Source of the DNA: Acidobacteriota bacterium
GTDB taxonomy: Bacteria > Acidobacteriota > Terriglobia > Acidiferrales > UBA7541
Reading direction: 5' to 3'
Length of the DNA stretch: 64,000 nucleotides
NCBI GenBank assembly: GCA_003223215.1
Contig: QHYH01000115.1
Span: 47,434-111,433 of the forward strand
Shown: one piece after another, positions 28,143-36,104 of the stretch
Layout: the number at the start of each line of letters is the position of its first letter
Numbering within the stretch: the first letter of the stretch is position 1
The notes under the pieces: generated by a model
What the model was told of the DNA's origin: nothing
The model's database searches: none
The model's input: only the letters and a program-made list of their open reading frames with translations
Translations under genes and position numbers: made by a program

Positions 28143-29408
28143 ATGAACACAAAGCTCGAATGTCGCGGAGGCAAGATGGTTTTTGCCCTGGCGGCGATGT
28201 TCGCTGTTTTTGTGGTTGCGGGTTGCTCGAAGGCACAACCGACCAGCGTGCTAGGCGATGCGTCCCACCCCGCCCCGGTGCGTTTCTATACCGTCGCCGA
28301 GGAAACGGCGCGGCGGCGGATTCAAGCGGTCGGCTCGCTCTATGCGCTGGAAGAAAGCACGCTGAGTTCGGAGGTAGAGGGCCGTGTTGCCGAAGTGCTT
28401 GCCGACGTTGGCGACAATGTCAAACAGGGACAGCCGCTGGTGCGGCTTGATCCCGAGGAATTGCAGTTTGAAGTGCAGCGGCAGCGCGGCATTGTGCGGC
28501 AAGTTCGGGCGCAACTGGGGATCGGGCCCAGTGATCCGCCGCCGAGCGACCCCCAAAAGATCGCTTCCGTACAGCGCGCGGAGGCGGATCTGTTCGACGC
28601 AGATCAGAAATACAGACGCGCGCAAGAGATGTTTCGCGACAATCTGATTTCCCGGCAGCAACTGGACGAGGCCGCCAGCCGCTACCAGAGCACCAAGGCA
28701 ACCTACACGGTTGCGCTGCAGGAAGTGGACCGCCTGAAAGCACTTTTGGTGTCGAGTGAAGCGAGCGAGAAGCTGTCCGAGAAAAAGCTGAACGACTCCA
28801 CCATTCGCGCCCCTTTCCCCGGAGCCATCAAAACGCGGGACGTTCACCCGGGCGAGTATCTCCGTGTGCAGAGCCCGGTGATGGTGCTGGTGCGCACAGA
28901 TCGTTTGCGCGCGCGCCTGGCCGTGCCGGAACGCTGGGCCGCATGGGTCAGGGATGGCGTCACCATCGATTTGCGCGTGGAAGCGTTTCCGGGAGAAACC
29001 TTTCACGGAAGGATTTCTCGCATCAATCCTGCGGTGGCGCAGGAATCGCGGACTTTTGAGGCCGAAGCCTTGCTTGTGAACCTCGATGCGAGATTGAAGC
29101 CGGGTTTCTTTGTGCAAGCCTCCATTCCCAGCGAGAAGGAAGAAAAAACCATCTTCCTGCCGGAAAATGCGGTGAATTACCGCTACGGCGTTTATAAGGT
29201 TTTTCTGCTCAATGGCAATCGCGTGTCGGAGCGGCAAATCCGTCCTGCGGGACAAACCGAGGACGAACGCGGCCGGCGGTTTGAAGTGGCGGAAGGTCTC
29301 AAGCCCGGAGACCGCGTTGCCGTTGCCGTGGCCGGCGAACTGCACGATGGCGCTGTGGTCCAGGAGCAGCCCGGCGGAAGCCCTGCAGACGTCCCGGCAA
29401 TGAAATAA
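28143..29408 (+). CDS. RND efflux periplasmic adaptor (HlyD/MFP family), lipoprotein
   Basis: This membrane-fusion protein of about 421 residues links an inner-membrane RND pump to the outer membrane. From the Met at 28143 the N-terminus gives a lipoprotein signal (FAVFVVAGCSK, Cys near residue 28). The barrel-sandwich halves are VEGRVAEVLADVGDNVKQGQPLVRLD and NDSTIRAPFPGAIKTRDVHPGEYLRVQSPVM, with a coiled-coil hairpin between them. A shorter start at 28176 has a better GGAGG site but would leave no basic residues before the hydrophobic core. The pump gene follows after 39 bases. The outer-membrane channel is not in the window. Confidence 0.9.
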   Translation: MNTKLECRGGKMVFALAAMFAVFVVAGCSKAQPTSVLGDASHPAPVRFYTVAEETARRRIQAVGSLYALEESTLSSEVEGRVAEVLADVGDNVKQGQPLVRLDPEELQFEVQRQRGIVRQVRAQLGIGPSDPPPSDPQKIASVQRAEADLFDADQKYRRAQEMFRDNLISRQQLDEAASRYQSTKATYTVALQEVDRLKALLVSSEASEKLSEKKLNDSTIRAPFPGAIKTRDVHPGEYLRVQSPVMVLVRTDRLRARLAVPERWAAWVRDGVTIDLRVEAFPGETFHGRISRINPAVAQESRTFEAEALLVNLDARLKPGFFVQASIPSEKEEKTIFLPENAVNYRYGVYKVFLLNGNRVSERQIRPAGQTEDERGRRFEVAEGLKPGDRVAVAVAGELHDGAVVQEQPGGSPADVPAMK

Positions 29409-29447
29409 GAGGCTTACGAAATACGATCAAGACAGGCGTGAATACCG

Positions 29448-32400
29448 ATGAAGCTCGCCGAAACTTGCGTCAAGTATCCCGTATTCACGGTGATGCTGAT
29501 CGCTTTTCTGGTAACGCTGGGCGCGTTTTCCTACCGCGGACTCGCCGTCGACCTTTTTCCCAAGGCTGATCCTGCCACCGTCAACGTCGAAGTGAGATTG
29601 CCAGGAGCGACTCCCGAAGAGATCGTGACCGGCGTCGTATTGCCGCTCGAAGACGCCATTTCCTCGGTCAGCGGAATCGACGAAATCAATGTGTACTCGT
29701 TCGAGGGCTTTGCCGACATCACCTGCACGTTTGTGCTGGAACGTGACATTGATGGCGCGGCGCAGGATATTCGCGAGAAAGTCGCCGGCGCCATCGACCG
29801 CCTGCCGCGTGACACGCTGCCGCCGATCATCACCAAGCTCGACCCGCAATCCGACCCTATCCTCACCTTGCTGGTGAGCGGGCCAATGAGCCGCCGGGAG
29901 CTGACGGAAATCGCCGACAAACAGGTGCGGCGGGCGATCCAGACCGTCGACGGCGTAGGCAGCGTGGAGCTGAATGGCGGACAAGCCCGGCAGATCCGCA
30001 TATTGCTCGATGCCCAGAAACTTACCGCGCACAATTTTACCGTGCTGGACGTGCGCGACGCCCTGCAGCGGGAAAATATCGAAGCGCCGGGCGGGCGCAT
30101 GATCACCGGCCCGCAGGAGCTTGGGCTACGTACGCTCGGACGCGTTGTATCACCGGAACAGTTTGGCGAAATCGTGATTGGCACCCGCGGCGGGACGCCG
30201 GTGCGTGTGCGGGACGTTGCCCAGGTGGAAGACGGAGCGCAGGAGCTGCGCACTTGGTCGGCATTGTTCCGAAAATACACGCCCCCGCAGGACGTCGTGG
30301 CCATCGCAGTTCTCCGCCAATCGGGCGTAAACACCGTTCGCGTGGCCGACGAAGTGAGAAGGAAAGTCCAGGAGCTAGGTTCGCAACTCCCCACGGGAGT
30401 TCAGCTCCAAATTGTCCACGACATCTCTGATTTCATCAAAGCGTCCGTCCATTCGCTGCTCGAACATCTGGTTCTCGGCAGTGTTCTTGCCAGCTTCATC
30501 GTGTGGATCTTCATCCGCAACTGGCGCGCCGTGCTGATCGCGGCCATTGCGATTCCGGCATCCGTGATTTCCACTTTCACGCTGATGCGCGCAATGGATT
30601 TTTCGTTGAACAACATGACGCTTCTGGCGCTGACGCTGGCGGTGGGTATCGTGATCGACGATGCCATCATCGTGCTCGAAAACATTTTTCGCTACATGGA
30701 AGAGAAGGGAAGAGACCGCATTCAAGCGGCCATCGAAGCCACCAAAGAGATTGGTCTGGCGGTCATGGCCACGACGCTCTCGCTTGTGATTATTTTCCTG
30801 CCCATTGCGTTCATGACCGGGTATGCGCGGAAGTACGTGAACTCCTTCGGGTGGACCATGGCCATGGCCATCATGGTATCGTTGCTGGTGGCCTTCACGC
30901 TGACCCCGATGATGAGTTCGCGGATGTTAAAGTTGGGTGGCCGCGAGAGGAAAGTCCATTCCGAAGGATTCCTGCATTCCGTTGATCAGTTTTATCTGAA
31001 AATGCTCGACTGGTCGCTGGCGCACCGCCGCACCATCGTGGTGATCTGCGTGCTGACGTTTCTCTCGACCTTCGGGTTCTATCATTTGGTGGGGCGCGAC
31101 TGGATCCCCGCGGACGACCAGTCCGAGTTGATCAGCTCTTATACGCTGCCCGAAGGCACTTCGCTGGAGAAAACCACGAAGCTGGCGATGGAAATCGCGG
31201 AGCGCGTCGTGGCCTTGCCTGAAGTGGCGCTGGTGCAGTCCTTTACGCATGGCCCGACGAACCACGCGCATCTTTTCATTGTGCTCGTGCCGCGAAACGG
31301 GCGGAAGCGCAGTCACGTCCAAATGGCCACCGAGGTCCGCAGAATCCTGGCGGACTATCACAACATGACCTACAACGTCCGCCTGCCTTCCGTCCTTGGC
31401 GGAGAAATTTATTTTCCGATCTCAGCGGTGATTCGCGGACCGGAACTCTCGAAGCTCGCTGAAATCAGCAAAGCCGCCGCCGATCGTATGGCCAAATATC
31501 CGGAGCTGGTCGATGTCAATCCAAGCCTCAATCTCAATATGCCGGAGTTACAAGTAAAAGTGGACCGCCAGCGCGCCGCGGACATTGGCGTTCGAATGAC
31601 CGACATCGGCGATGCGGTGCGGCTTTTTTATTCCGGCGAAGACGAAATCACGCGCTTCAAGGAAGGCTCCGAGCAATATCCGGTAACCATGCAACTCCTG
31701 CCGGAGCAGCGCGACAATCCCGACGTTCTCGCCCGCATGATGGTTCCTTCTTCGAAATTAGGCCAAGTGCGCCTGGAAAATGTCGCCGCAATTCAGCGCG
31801 GAGCCGGGCCCGCCACGTTGCAGCGGTACAACCGCGAGTTTCAGGTGGGCGTCTACGCCAACGTCGCTGCCGGCTATCCGTTGGATCTCGCGGCTGCACA
31901 CACCGTCCAGGCCATCAAAGAAGTCGGGCTGCCGGCGGGCTATTCGTACCTTTTTTCGGGCCAGGTGAAAGTTCTCGAAGAAACCACTTGGAATTTGTTG
32001 CTGGCCATGTTGCTGGCCTCCATCTTCATGTACATGGTGCTCGCGGCGCAATTCGAAAGCTTTTCCTATCCGTTCATCATCATGCTGACGCTGCCACTGA
32101 GCGTGCCCTTCGCGCTTTTCTCGCTTTGGATTACCGGTCGCGCGCTTAGCCTGTGGAGTGCGTTGGGGATGTTTTTGCTTTTGGGCATTGTGAAGAAAAA
32201 CGGAATTTTGCAGGTGGACTACACGAACCGCCTGCGCGCCACCGGGATGCCCTTGCGAGAGGCGATTCTCGAAGCCAACCGCGTGCGCCTGCGTCCTATT
32301 TTGATGACCACGCTTTCGATCATTGCGGGCCTTATCCCCGTGGCGATCGGCATCGGCGCCGGCTCGGAGCAACGCGCGTCCATCGCCGTAACCATTATCG

Positions 32401-32552
32401 GCGGCCAAACGCTTTGCTTGTTGCTCACGCTTCTGGTAGTGCCGGTGGCGTATTCCTACCTGGCGGAACTGGAAGCCGTTCCCTGGAGGGAATGGGCTAC
32501 GCGGCTTGTCGGCCGGGTTCGCAGCGCGCCACGACCTTCCGATAACGACTGA
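29448..32552 (+). CDS. RND-family efflux pump, inner-membrane subunit
   Basis: This 1034-residue proton-driven transporter is the HAE1/AcrB type. The first helix is at about 12-30. The TM4 proton-relay motif lies in LALTLAVGIVIDDAIIVLENIF with the paired Asp, and the twelve-helix plan and both large periplasmic loops are intact. The C-terminal half repeats the pattern (ALGMFLLLGIVKKNGILQVDYTN), where Lys residues occupy the TM10 region. Substrates cannot be told from sequence; drug or metabolite export is likely. Operon with the adaptor. Confidence 0.95.
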   Translation: MKLAETCVKYPVFTVMLIAFLVTLGAFSYRGLAVDLFPKADPATVNVEVRLPGATPEEIVTGVVLPLEDAISSVSGIDEINVYSFEGFADITCTFVLERDIDGAAQDIREKVAGAIDRLPRDTLPPIITKLDPQSDPILTLLVSGPMSRRELTEIADKQVRRAIQTVDGVGSVELNGGQARQIRILLDAQKLTAHNFTVLDVRDALQRENIEAPGGRMITGPQELGLRTLGRVVSPEQFGEIVIGTRGGTPVRVRDVAQVEDGAQELRTWSALFRKYTPPQDVVAIAVLRQSGVNTVRVADEVRRKVQELGSQLPTGVQLQIVHDISDFIKASVHSLLEHLVLGSVLASFIVWIFIRNWRAVLIAAIAIPASVISTFTLMRAMDFSLNNMTLLALTLAVGIVIDDAIIVLENIFRYMEEKGRDRIQAAIEATKEIGLAVMATTLSLVIIFLPIAFMTGYARKYVNSFGWTMAMAIMVSLLVAFTLTPMMSSRMLKLGGRERKVHSEGFLHSVDQFYLKMLDWSLAHRRTIVVICVLTFLSTFGFYHLVGRDWIPADDQSELISSYTLPEGTSLEKTTKLAMEIAERVVALPEVALVQSFTHGPTNHAHLFIVLVPRNGRKRSHVQMATEVRRILADYHNMTYNVRLPSVLGGEIYFPISAVIRGPELSKLAEISKAAADRMAKYPELVDVNPSLNLNMPELQVKVDRQRAADIGVRMTDIGDAVRLFYSGEDEITRFKEGSEQYPVTMQLLPEQRDNPDVLARMMVPSSKLGQVRLENVAAIQRGAGPATLQRYNREFQVGVYANVAAGYPLDLAAAHTVQAIKEVGLPAGYSYLFSGQVKVLEETTWNLLLAMLLASIFMYMVLAAQFESFSYPFIIMLTLPLSVPFALFSLWITGRALSLWSALGMFLLLGIVKKNGILQVDYTNRLRATGMPLREAILEANRVRLRPILMTTLSIIAGLIPVAIGIGAGSEQRASIAVTIIGGQTLCLLLTLLVVPVAYSYLAELEAVPWREWATRLVGRVRSAPRPSDND

Positions 32553-32596
32553 TTCGCCGCTCTCGGCTCGCAAAAACAATCAAGCACAACGTGAAG

Positions 32597-33028
32597 TCAG
32601 GAGCGCCGTCTAGCCGCACGTTTTGCGTCGTGAACCTCTGAGAAAACCGAGGGCTCCTCGGGAATAACTCGCGGCGCGCGCAGAATCAGGAACAGTTCGC
32701 TGGCCCATAGCAAAATGTCCAGCAAGCGCGCGCGTTCCAGATTGCTGAGGTTTTTGTAGTGAAGGCTGACCTCCAGGGCTTTTTGGGAGCATTCCTCGAT
32801 GAACGCGCGCATGGAAGCCAGGTCGACGCGATCTTCGCGAGACTTTTGACCGCGCGGGTCAACGGCCTCGAGCCTCGCGTAACAGCGGAGGAAAAAATGA
32901 TTCAAGCAAAAAGCGTGTTGATCCAAAGAAGTAGCCGCGGCGCTGTGACAAGCACGTTCGCTGCAGTTACCTTCCGCAAGCTTCCTATCCACGGGACCCC
33001 CGCCTCGCGACTCAGAGTGCTCCCCCAT
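32597..33028 (-). CDS. Conserved hypothetical protein, helical
   Basis: This 143-residue protein is not recognised. The N-terminal part has several Cys and His (RACHSAAATSLDQHAFCLNHFFLRCY), a layout that might bind zinc. The C-terminal part is helical: MRAFIEECSQKALEVSLHYKNLSNLERARLLDILLWASELFLIL. It ends in a basic tail. It lies near the other minus-strand unknown gene, just upstream of the sigma-factor module, and may be tied to it by context only. Confidence 0.6.
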   Translation of the reverse strand: MGEHSESRGGGPVDRKLAEGNCSERACHSAAATSLDQHAFCLNHFFLRCYARLEAVDPRGQKSREDRVDLASMRAFIEECSQKALEVSLHYKNLSNLERARLLDILLWASELFLILRAPRVIPEEPSVFSEVHDAKRAARRRS

Positions 33029-33063
33029 TTCATCCGCTTCCCTTTCTTTTTTGAACAGATGCG

Positions 33064-33558
33064 CTAGGCGACACAGGCGTTAGCTTCCTTAGCCATACTG
33101 TCGCTAGTGATAAAGCTCGTGTCAATAGAACTAAACCCGTTTGAAGGAGCTTGCGGAGTCGGCAGGTGTGCCAGCAGGTTTTGCGCACGCAAGCGGCGGT
33201 CCAGATAAGGGGCCAGCAGCGCGCTAACCCGGCGCACGCGCTGGGCGCAACTGCTTCGCGCTTCGCCTCCTTGCCAGAAGATAATGACGGTGATCAGACG
33301 AGCTTCCAAGTCGGAGACCATCACCAGGCTGCCGGCGAAACCGGCAAAATCCTCCGGCGCGGATTGCATCGCTTCGGGAAGGTCCAGGACGGCGTGGGCG
33401 GCTTTCTCGGGTTTGGCCACGAATTCAAAACTGAACGCCGTGAAGTGGTTGGCGCCACGAGTCATGGGCGACTCGATTTTGCATGTGGGGCCCGAGAGAT
33501 CGGAGAAAGCCGCGACGGACTCTTCGGAGTAGTTTGCCTGGCGAGCAGGAGTTGACAC
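33064..33558 (-). CDS. Conserved hypothetical protein divergent from the sigma factor
   Basis: This protein of about 164 residues starts at a GTG (33558) that follows a perfect GGAGG four bases upstream; the longer open frame upstream lacks one. It has a central beta-rich segment (FTAFSFEFVAKPEKAAHAVLDLPEAMQS... GSLVMVSDLEARLITVIIFWQGGEARSS) and an Arg-rich helix (CAQRVRRVSALLAPYLDRRLRAQNLLAHLP). The form resembles a small ferredoxin-like or ABM-type fold, but I cannot name it. It is divergent from the sigma-factor gene across a region rich in hairpins. Confidence 0.6.
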   Translation of the reverse strand: MSTPARQANYSEESVAAFSDLSGPTCKIESPMTRGANHFTAFSFEFVAKPEKAAHAVLDLPEAMQSAPEDFAGFAGSLVMVSDLEARLITVIIFWQGGEARSSCAQRVRRVSALLAPYLDRRLRAQNLLAHLPTPQAPSNGFSSIDTSFITSDSMAKEANACVA

Positions 33559-33581
33559 AAAACCTCCATTGGTTTGGCCTG

Positions 33582-33671
33582 TCCCCCGGGAACAGGGGAG
33601 GCGCATCCAGCCCGTTCAGGGGCGGCCCGGATGCGCCTGCTGGGGCACAGGGGGATCGGGGTGGATCCCCC
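33582..33671. repeat. Three tandem perfect hairpins upstream of the sigma-factor module
   Basis: Three inverted repeats lie end to end: TCCCC (33582-33586) with GGGGA (33595-33599); AGGCGCATCC (33599-33608) with GGATGCGCCT (33629-33638); and GGGGGATC (33650-33657) with GATCCCCC (33664-33671). The second has GCCC and GGGC in its loop, so it can extend. They lie within the leader of the minus-strand unknown gene and before the sigma-factor promoter. They could be regulatory RNA structures or a REP-like repeat cluster. Confidence 0.65.
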
Positions 33672-33779
33672 AGGGTAGAGAATCCCGGACATTCCGAGAT
33701 TTCACGGAGAAGTAGTGCCGGGCAGGCCGATTTCGTTTCATGACGGTTGTAGGTGAGATTTCGTCCGTGCGAGCTTCCA

Positions 33780-33808
33780 TTGCGGGTGGAGGAAGGCGAC
33801 GGTATACT
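33780..33808 (+). promoter_or_regulatory. Sigma-70-like promoter of the sigma-factor gene
   Basis: TTGCGG (33780-33785) and TATACT (33803-33808) have a 17-base spacer. The start of the sigma gene is about 49 bases downstream of the -10. It suggests housekeeping transcription of the module; no obvious self-recognition promoter was seen. Confidence 0.6.
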
Positions 33809-33856
33809 CCATGGCTAAGTGCACGAGGTATAGGCAGTTGAATCCGCGAGGCACGC

Positions 33857-34432
33857 GTGGATTTCTTTGCATTTGACAAGGCTTATGTGGAGAGCCTCCG
33901 GAATGGGGATCCGGCAACGGAGCACCATTTCTTTTTGTATTTTGAGAAGCTGCTGAACATCAAGCTGCGGTCCAGAACGATCAGCTCCGACAAAATCGAG
34001 GATTTGAAGCAGGAGACGTTCATCCGGGTGATTGCGGCGGTGCGCAAAGAAGGGGCGGTGCGCCAGCCGGATCGCTTTGGGGCGTTCGTTAACTCTATTT
34101 GTAACAACGTCTTACTGGAGTACTACCGGACTTTGGGGAAGAACCAGCAGATTGATGAGACGCACCAGGAGATTCCCGATCAGATCCTCGACCTCGAGGG
34201 AATGATGGTGTCCAAGCAATTCTCCGAGCACGTGCGGAAGATCCTTTCCGCCTTGCCGGCTCGGGACCGGGACCTGCTGCGGGCTGTGTTCTTCGAAGAA
34301 AAGGATAAGGACAGCGTTTGCAGGGAGATGGGAGTGGACCGCAATTACCTGCGGGTACTTTTGCACAGGGCGAAGGGTAAGTTCAAGGCCGTCTATGAGA
34401 AAGGGAGAGATTTGGGGGTCTACCCTGGGTGA
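33857..34432 (+). CDS. RNA polymerase sigma factor, ECF-like sigma-70 family
   Basis: This 191-residue two-domain sigma factor has region 2 at about 25-95 (KIEDLKQETFIRVIAAV...RFGAFVNSICNNVLLEYYRTLG) and region 4 at about 125-180 (ILSALPARDRDLLRAVFFEEKDKDSVCREMGVDRNYLRVLLHRAKGKFKAVYE). It lacks regions 1.1 and 3, as in ECF factors. GTG at 33857 is the start. The next gene carries a zinc-binding anti-sigma-like motif, so this is probably a sigma/anti-sigma pair whose downstream targets include the TPR-CHAT gene or other genes. Confidence 0.88.
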   Translation: MDFFAFDKAYVESLRNGDPATEHHFFLYFEKLLNIKLRSRTISSDKIEDLKQETFIRVIAAVRKEGAVRQPDRFGAFVNSICNNVLLEYYRTLGKNQQIDETHQEIPDQILDLEGMMVSKQFSEHVRKILSALPARDRDLLRAVFFEEKDKDSVCREMGVDRNYLRVLLHRAKGKFKAVYEKGRDLGVYPG

Positions 34433-34495
34433 CCGGATTCGGGAATTCATGAAACGATTTTGCGGTCCCAGGCACTATCCCAGCGGAAGGGAGCA

Positions 34496-35188
34496 ATGGA
34501 CCACGAGGAAGCAGTACGACTACAGGCGGCTGTAAAGTACGTGCTGGGGGAGTTGCCGCAAGCCGAGCGGGATTCCTTTGAGGAACACTATTTTGATTGC
34601 GCCAAATGCGCGCTCGACGTGCGCGCGGCGGCGGCGTTTACAGACAACGCCCGCAACATGCTGTGTCAGGAGGCGCGGGAAGCAGCTTCGCAAGCTGCTG
34701 CGCCTGCCGGTGGGAAGTGGCTGGCATGGCTCAAGCCGATTGTTGCAGTGCCAGCGGTTGCGGCGCTGCTGATAGCGCTCGTTTATCAGAGCTTGGTGAG
34801 TGTGCCGCATTGGAAGACCGCGGCGCGAGAAGCTTCTGCCCCGCGGGTATTGCCGATGTATTCGCTGATCTCGGCGAACACCCGTGGGCCGGATTCGCAG
34901 ACGATACGGGTCCGAGCCGGAGAGCCGTTTGGAGTCTACCTGGACATTCCGGCGGACGCTTCCTACCGTGCCTATGTCCTGAAGCTGGAGGACCCGGCAG
35001 GGCATTCGGTGATTCTGCGCACCTTAACGTATGAAGAGGCGCAAAAAACGCAGGTTGTTGAAGTTAACCCCGGGAGCCGCGCCGGAGCTTACCAACTTGT
35101 GGTGTTCGGCAGCACCGGCCCCGAGAGTGAACCTGCGAAGGCGACGGTTCTGGCCGAAGTAAAGTTTAGTGTTGAATTTAGCCACTGA
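34496..35188 (+). CDS. Zinc-finger anti-sigma-like membrane protein
   Basis: This protein of about 230 residues has a zf-HC2/ZAS-type N-terminus: EEHYFDCAKCALDV (about 29-42) gives the His-x3-Cys-x2-Cys core. A single transmembrane helix lies at about 80-100 (LKPIVAVPAVAALLIALVYQSL), and a predicted beta-rich outer domain at 110-230 follows. Such proteins bind a sigma factor and release it upon a signal. Start is the ATG at 34496 behind GGAAGGG. It is 63 bases after the sigma gene. Direct binding is inference from order and motif. Confidence 0.78.
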   Translation: MDHEEAVRLQAAVKYVLGELPQAERDSFEEHYFDCAKCALDVRAAAAFTDNARNMLCQEAREAASQAAAPAGGKWLAWLKPIVAVPAVAALLIALVYQSLVSVPHWKTAAREASAPRVLPMYSLISANTRGPDSQTIRVRAGEPFGVYLDIPADASYRAYVLKLEDPAGHSVILRTLTYEEAQKTQVVEVNPGSRAGAYQLVVFGSTGPESEPAKATVLAEVKFSVEFSH

Positions 35189-35250
35189 AGCCAGGAGTAT
35201 TAGCCCCGTATTAGCCCAACTTTTGCGCAGAACCCTAGGAGAATGTGCTT

Positions 35251-36099
35251 ATGTCCCCCGAGCCCCTTAGCACTTTTCACTACCACGCTTGTGCCCATGG
35301 CTTTAGTGCCCGCTTCACGCGGCCGTTCGAGTATCAAATAGATGCGCAAGCCGCTTCCGCGTTGCCCATCATCGGAGGCCACGGGCAGGCCCGCGTCGAA
35401 AACTTTCAATTTCGCGAGTTTCTGTCCTTTCGAAAGGCGTACACACATGTGTCTGGGGCCTGCGAAAAGAAACCAGACGGCACGGTGAGTCACAACACGC
35501 TGGTGATTTCCGCGATCGAGGGGCTCAATATCCTGGACATCCTCACCGCAGATCGCATTGTCGCCCGCATGTACTCGAAATATGAGCTCGAAAAGAGAGA
35601 AAGGGAGAAAGAAAAAAAGAAAGAAAAGAAAGAAAAGAAGGAGAAGGAAAACGAAGAGGGTTCCTTCACGATCGTTGGCAGTCGATTTGAGAACCTGCGC
35701 ATTGCGGACTGCGACGTGAATATTAAGCTGGACCTTGACACGTTTGAGAAAATTCCGACCTATGCCAGTGCACTAAACAATTTTGAAAATAAGGGCGATT
35801 TCTTCAAAATAGCGCATGATCCTTTCAGGACGGGCCACTCTATCGAAAAGCCGGGCCCGAATGGGATATTCCTTTGTTCCTGCGTCAAAGAGATGAAGTT
35901 GGACTGCGCCGGCGTTACACAAGTCGGCCACGCTTTCAGCGTGCCAGGTTTTGGGAAGATTTTCCTCGGCGAACTTGTCATCAAGCATGGCCACCGCACG
36001 CTCACGATGATTCGCCTGGAAATCGGATCGGCCGTCAGTGCCGCGGGCACGGTTGTCCAAGCCGACAGCAACGGCAAGCCCTACCCGCCTGGCGGTTAA
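35251..36099 (+). CDS. Conserved hypothetical protein with a Lys/Glu tract, in the CHAT module
   Basis: This protein of about 282 residues is not recognised. It has two globular parts (about 5-110 and 135-280), which both look beta-rich. A run of alternating Lys and Glu (about 113-136) separates them, encoded by a nearly pure purine stretch around 35594-35660. No signal peptide or membrane segment is seen, so it is probably cytosolic. It lies between the anti-sigma and TPR-CHAT genes, and its stop overlaps the region where the CHAT gene must begin. A bait, sensor or substrate role for the CHAT protein is speculation. Confidence 0.7.
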   Translation: MSPEPLSTFHYHACAHGFSARFTRPFEYQIDAQAASALPIIGGHGQARVENFQFREFLSFRKAYTHVSGACEKKPDGTVSHNTLVISAIEGLNILDILTADRIVARMYSKYELEKREREKEKKKEKKEKKEKENEEGSFTIVGSRFENLRIADCDVNIKLDLDTFEKIPTYASALNNFENKGDFFKIAHDPFRTGHSIEKPGPNGIFLCSCVKEMKLDCAGVTQVGHAFSVPGFGKIFLGELVIKHGHRTLTMIRLEIGSAVSAAGTVVQADSNGKPYPPGG

Positions 36100-36104
36100 C
36101 ATAC

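Noticed and set aside
28251..29345. 364-codon open frame on the minus strand
   Set aside because: Antisense to the RND adaptor; no start site or motif.
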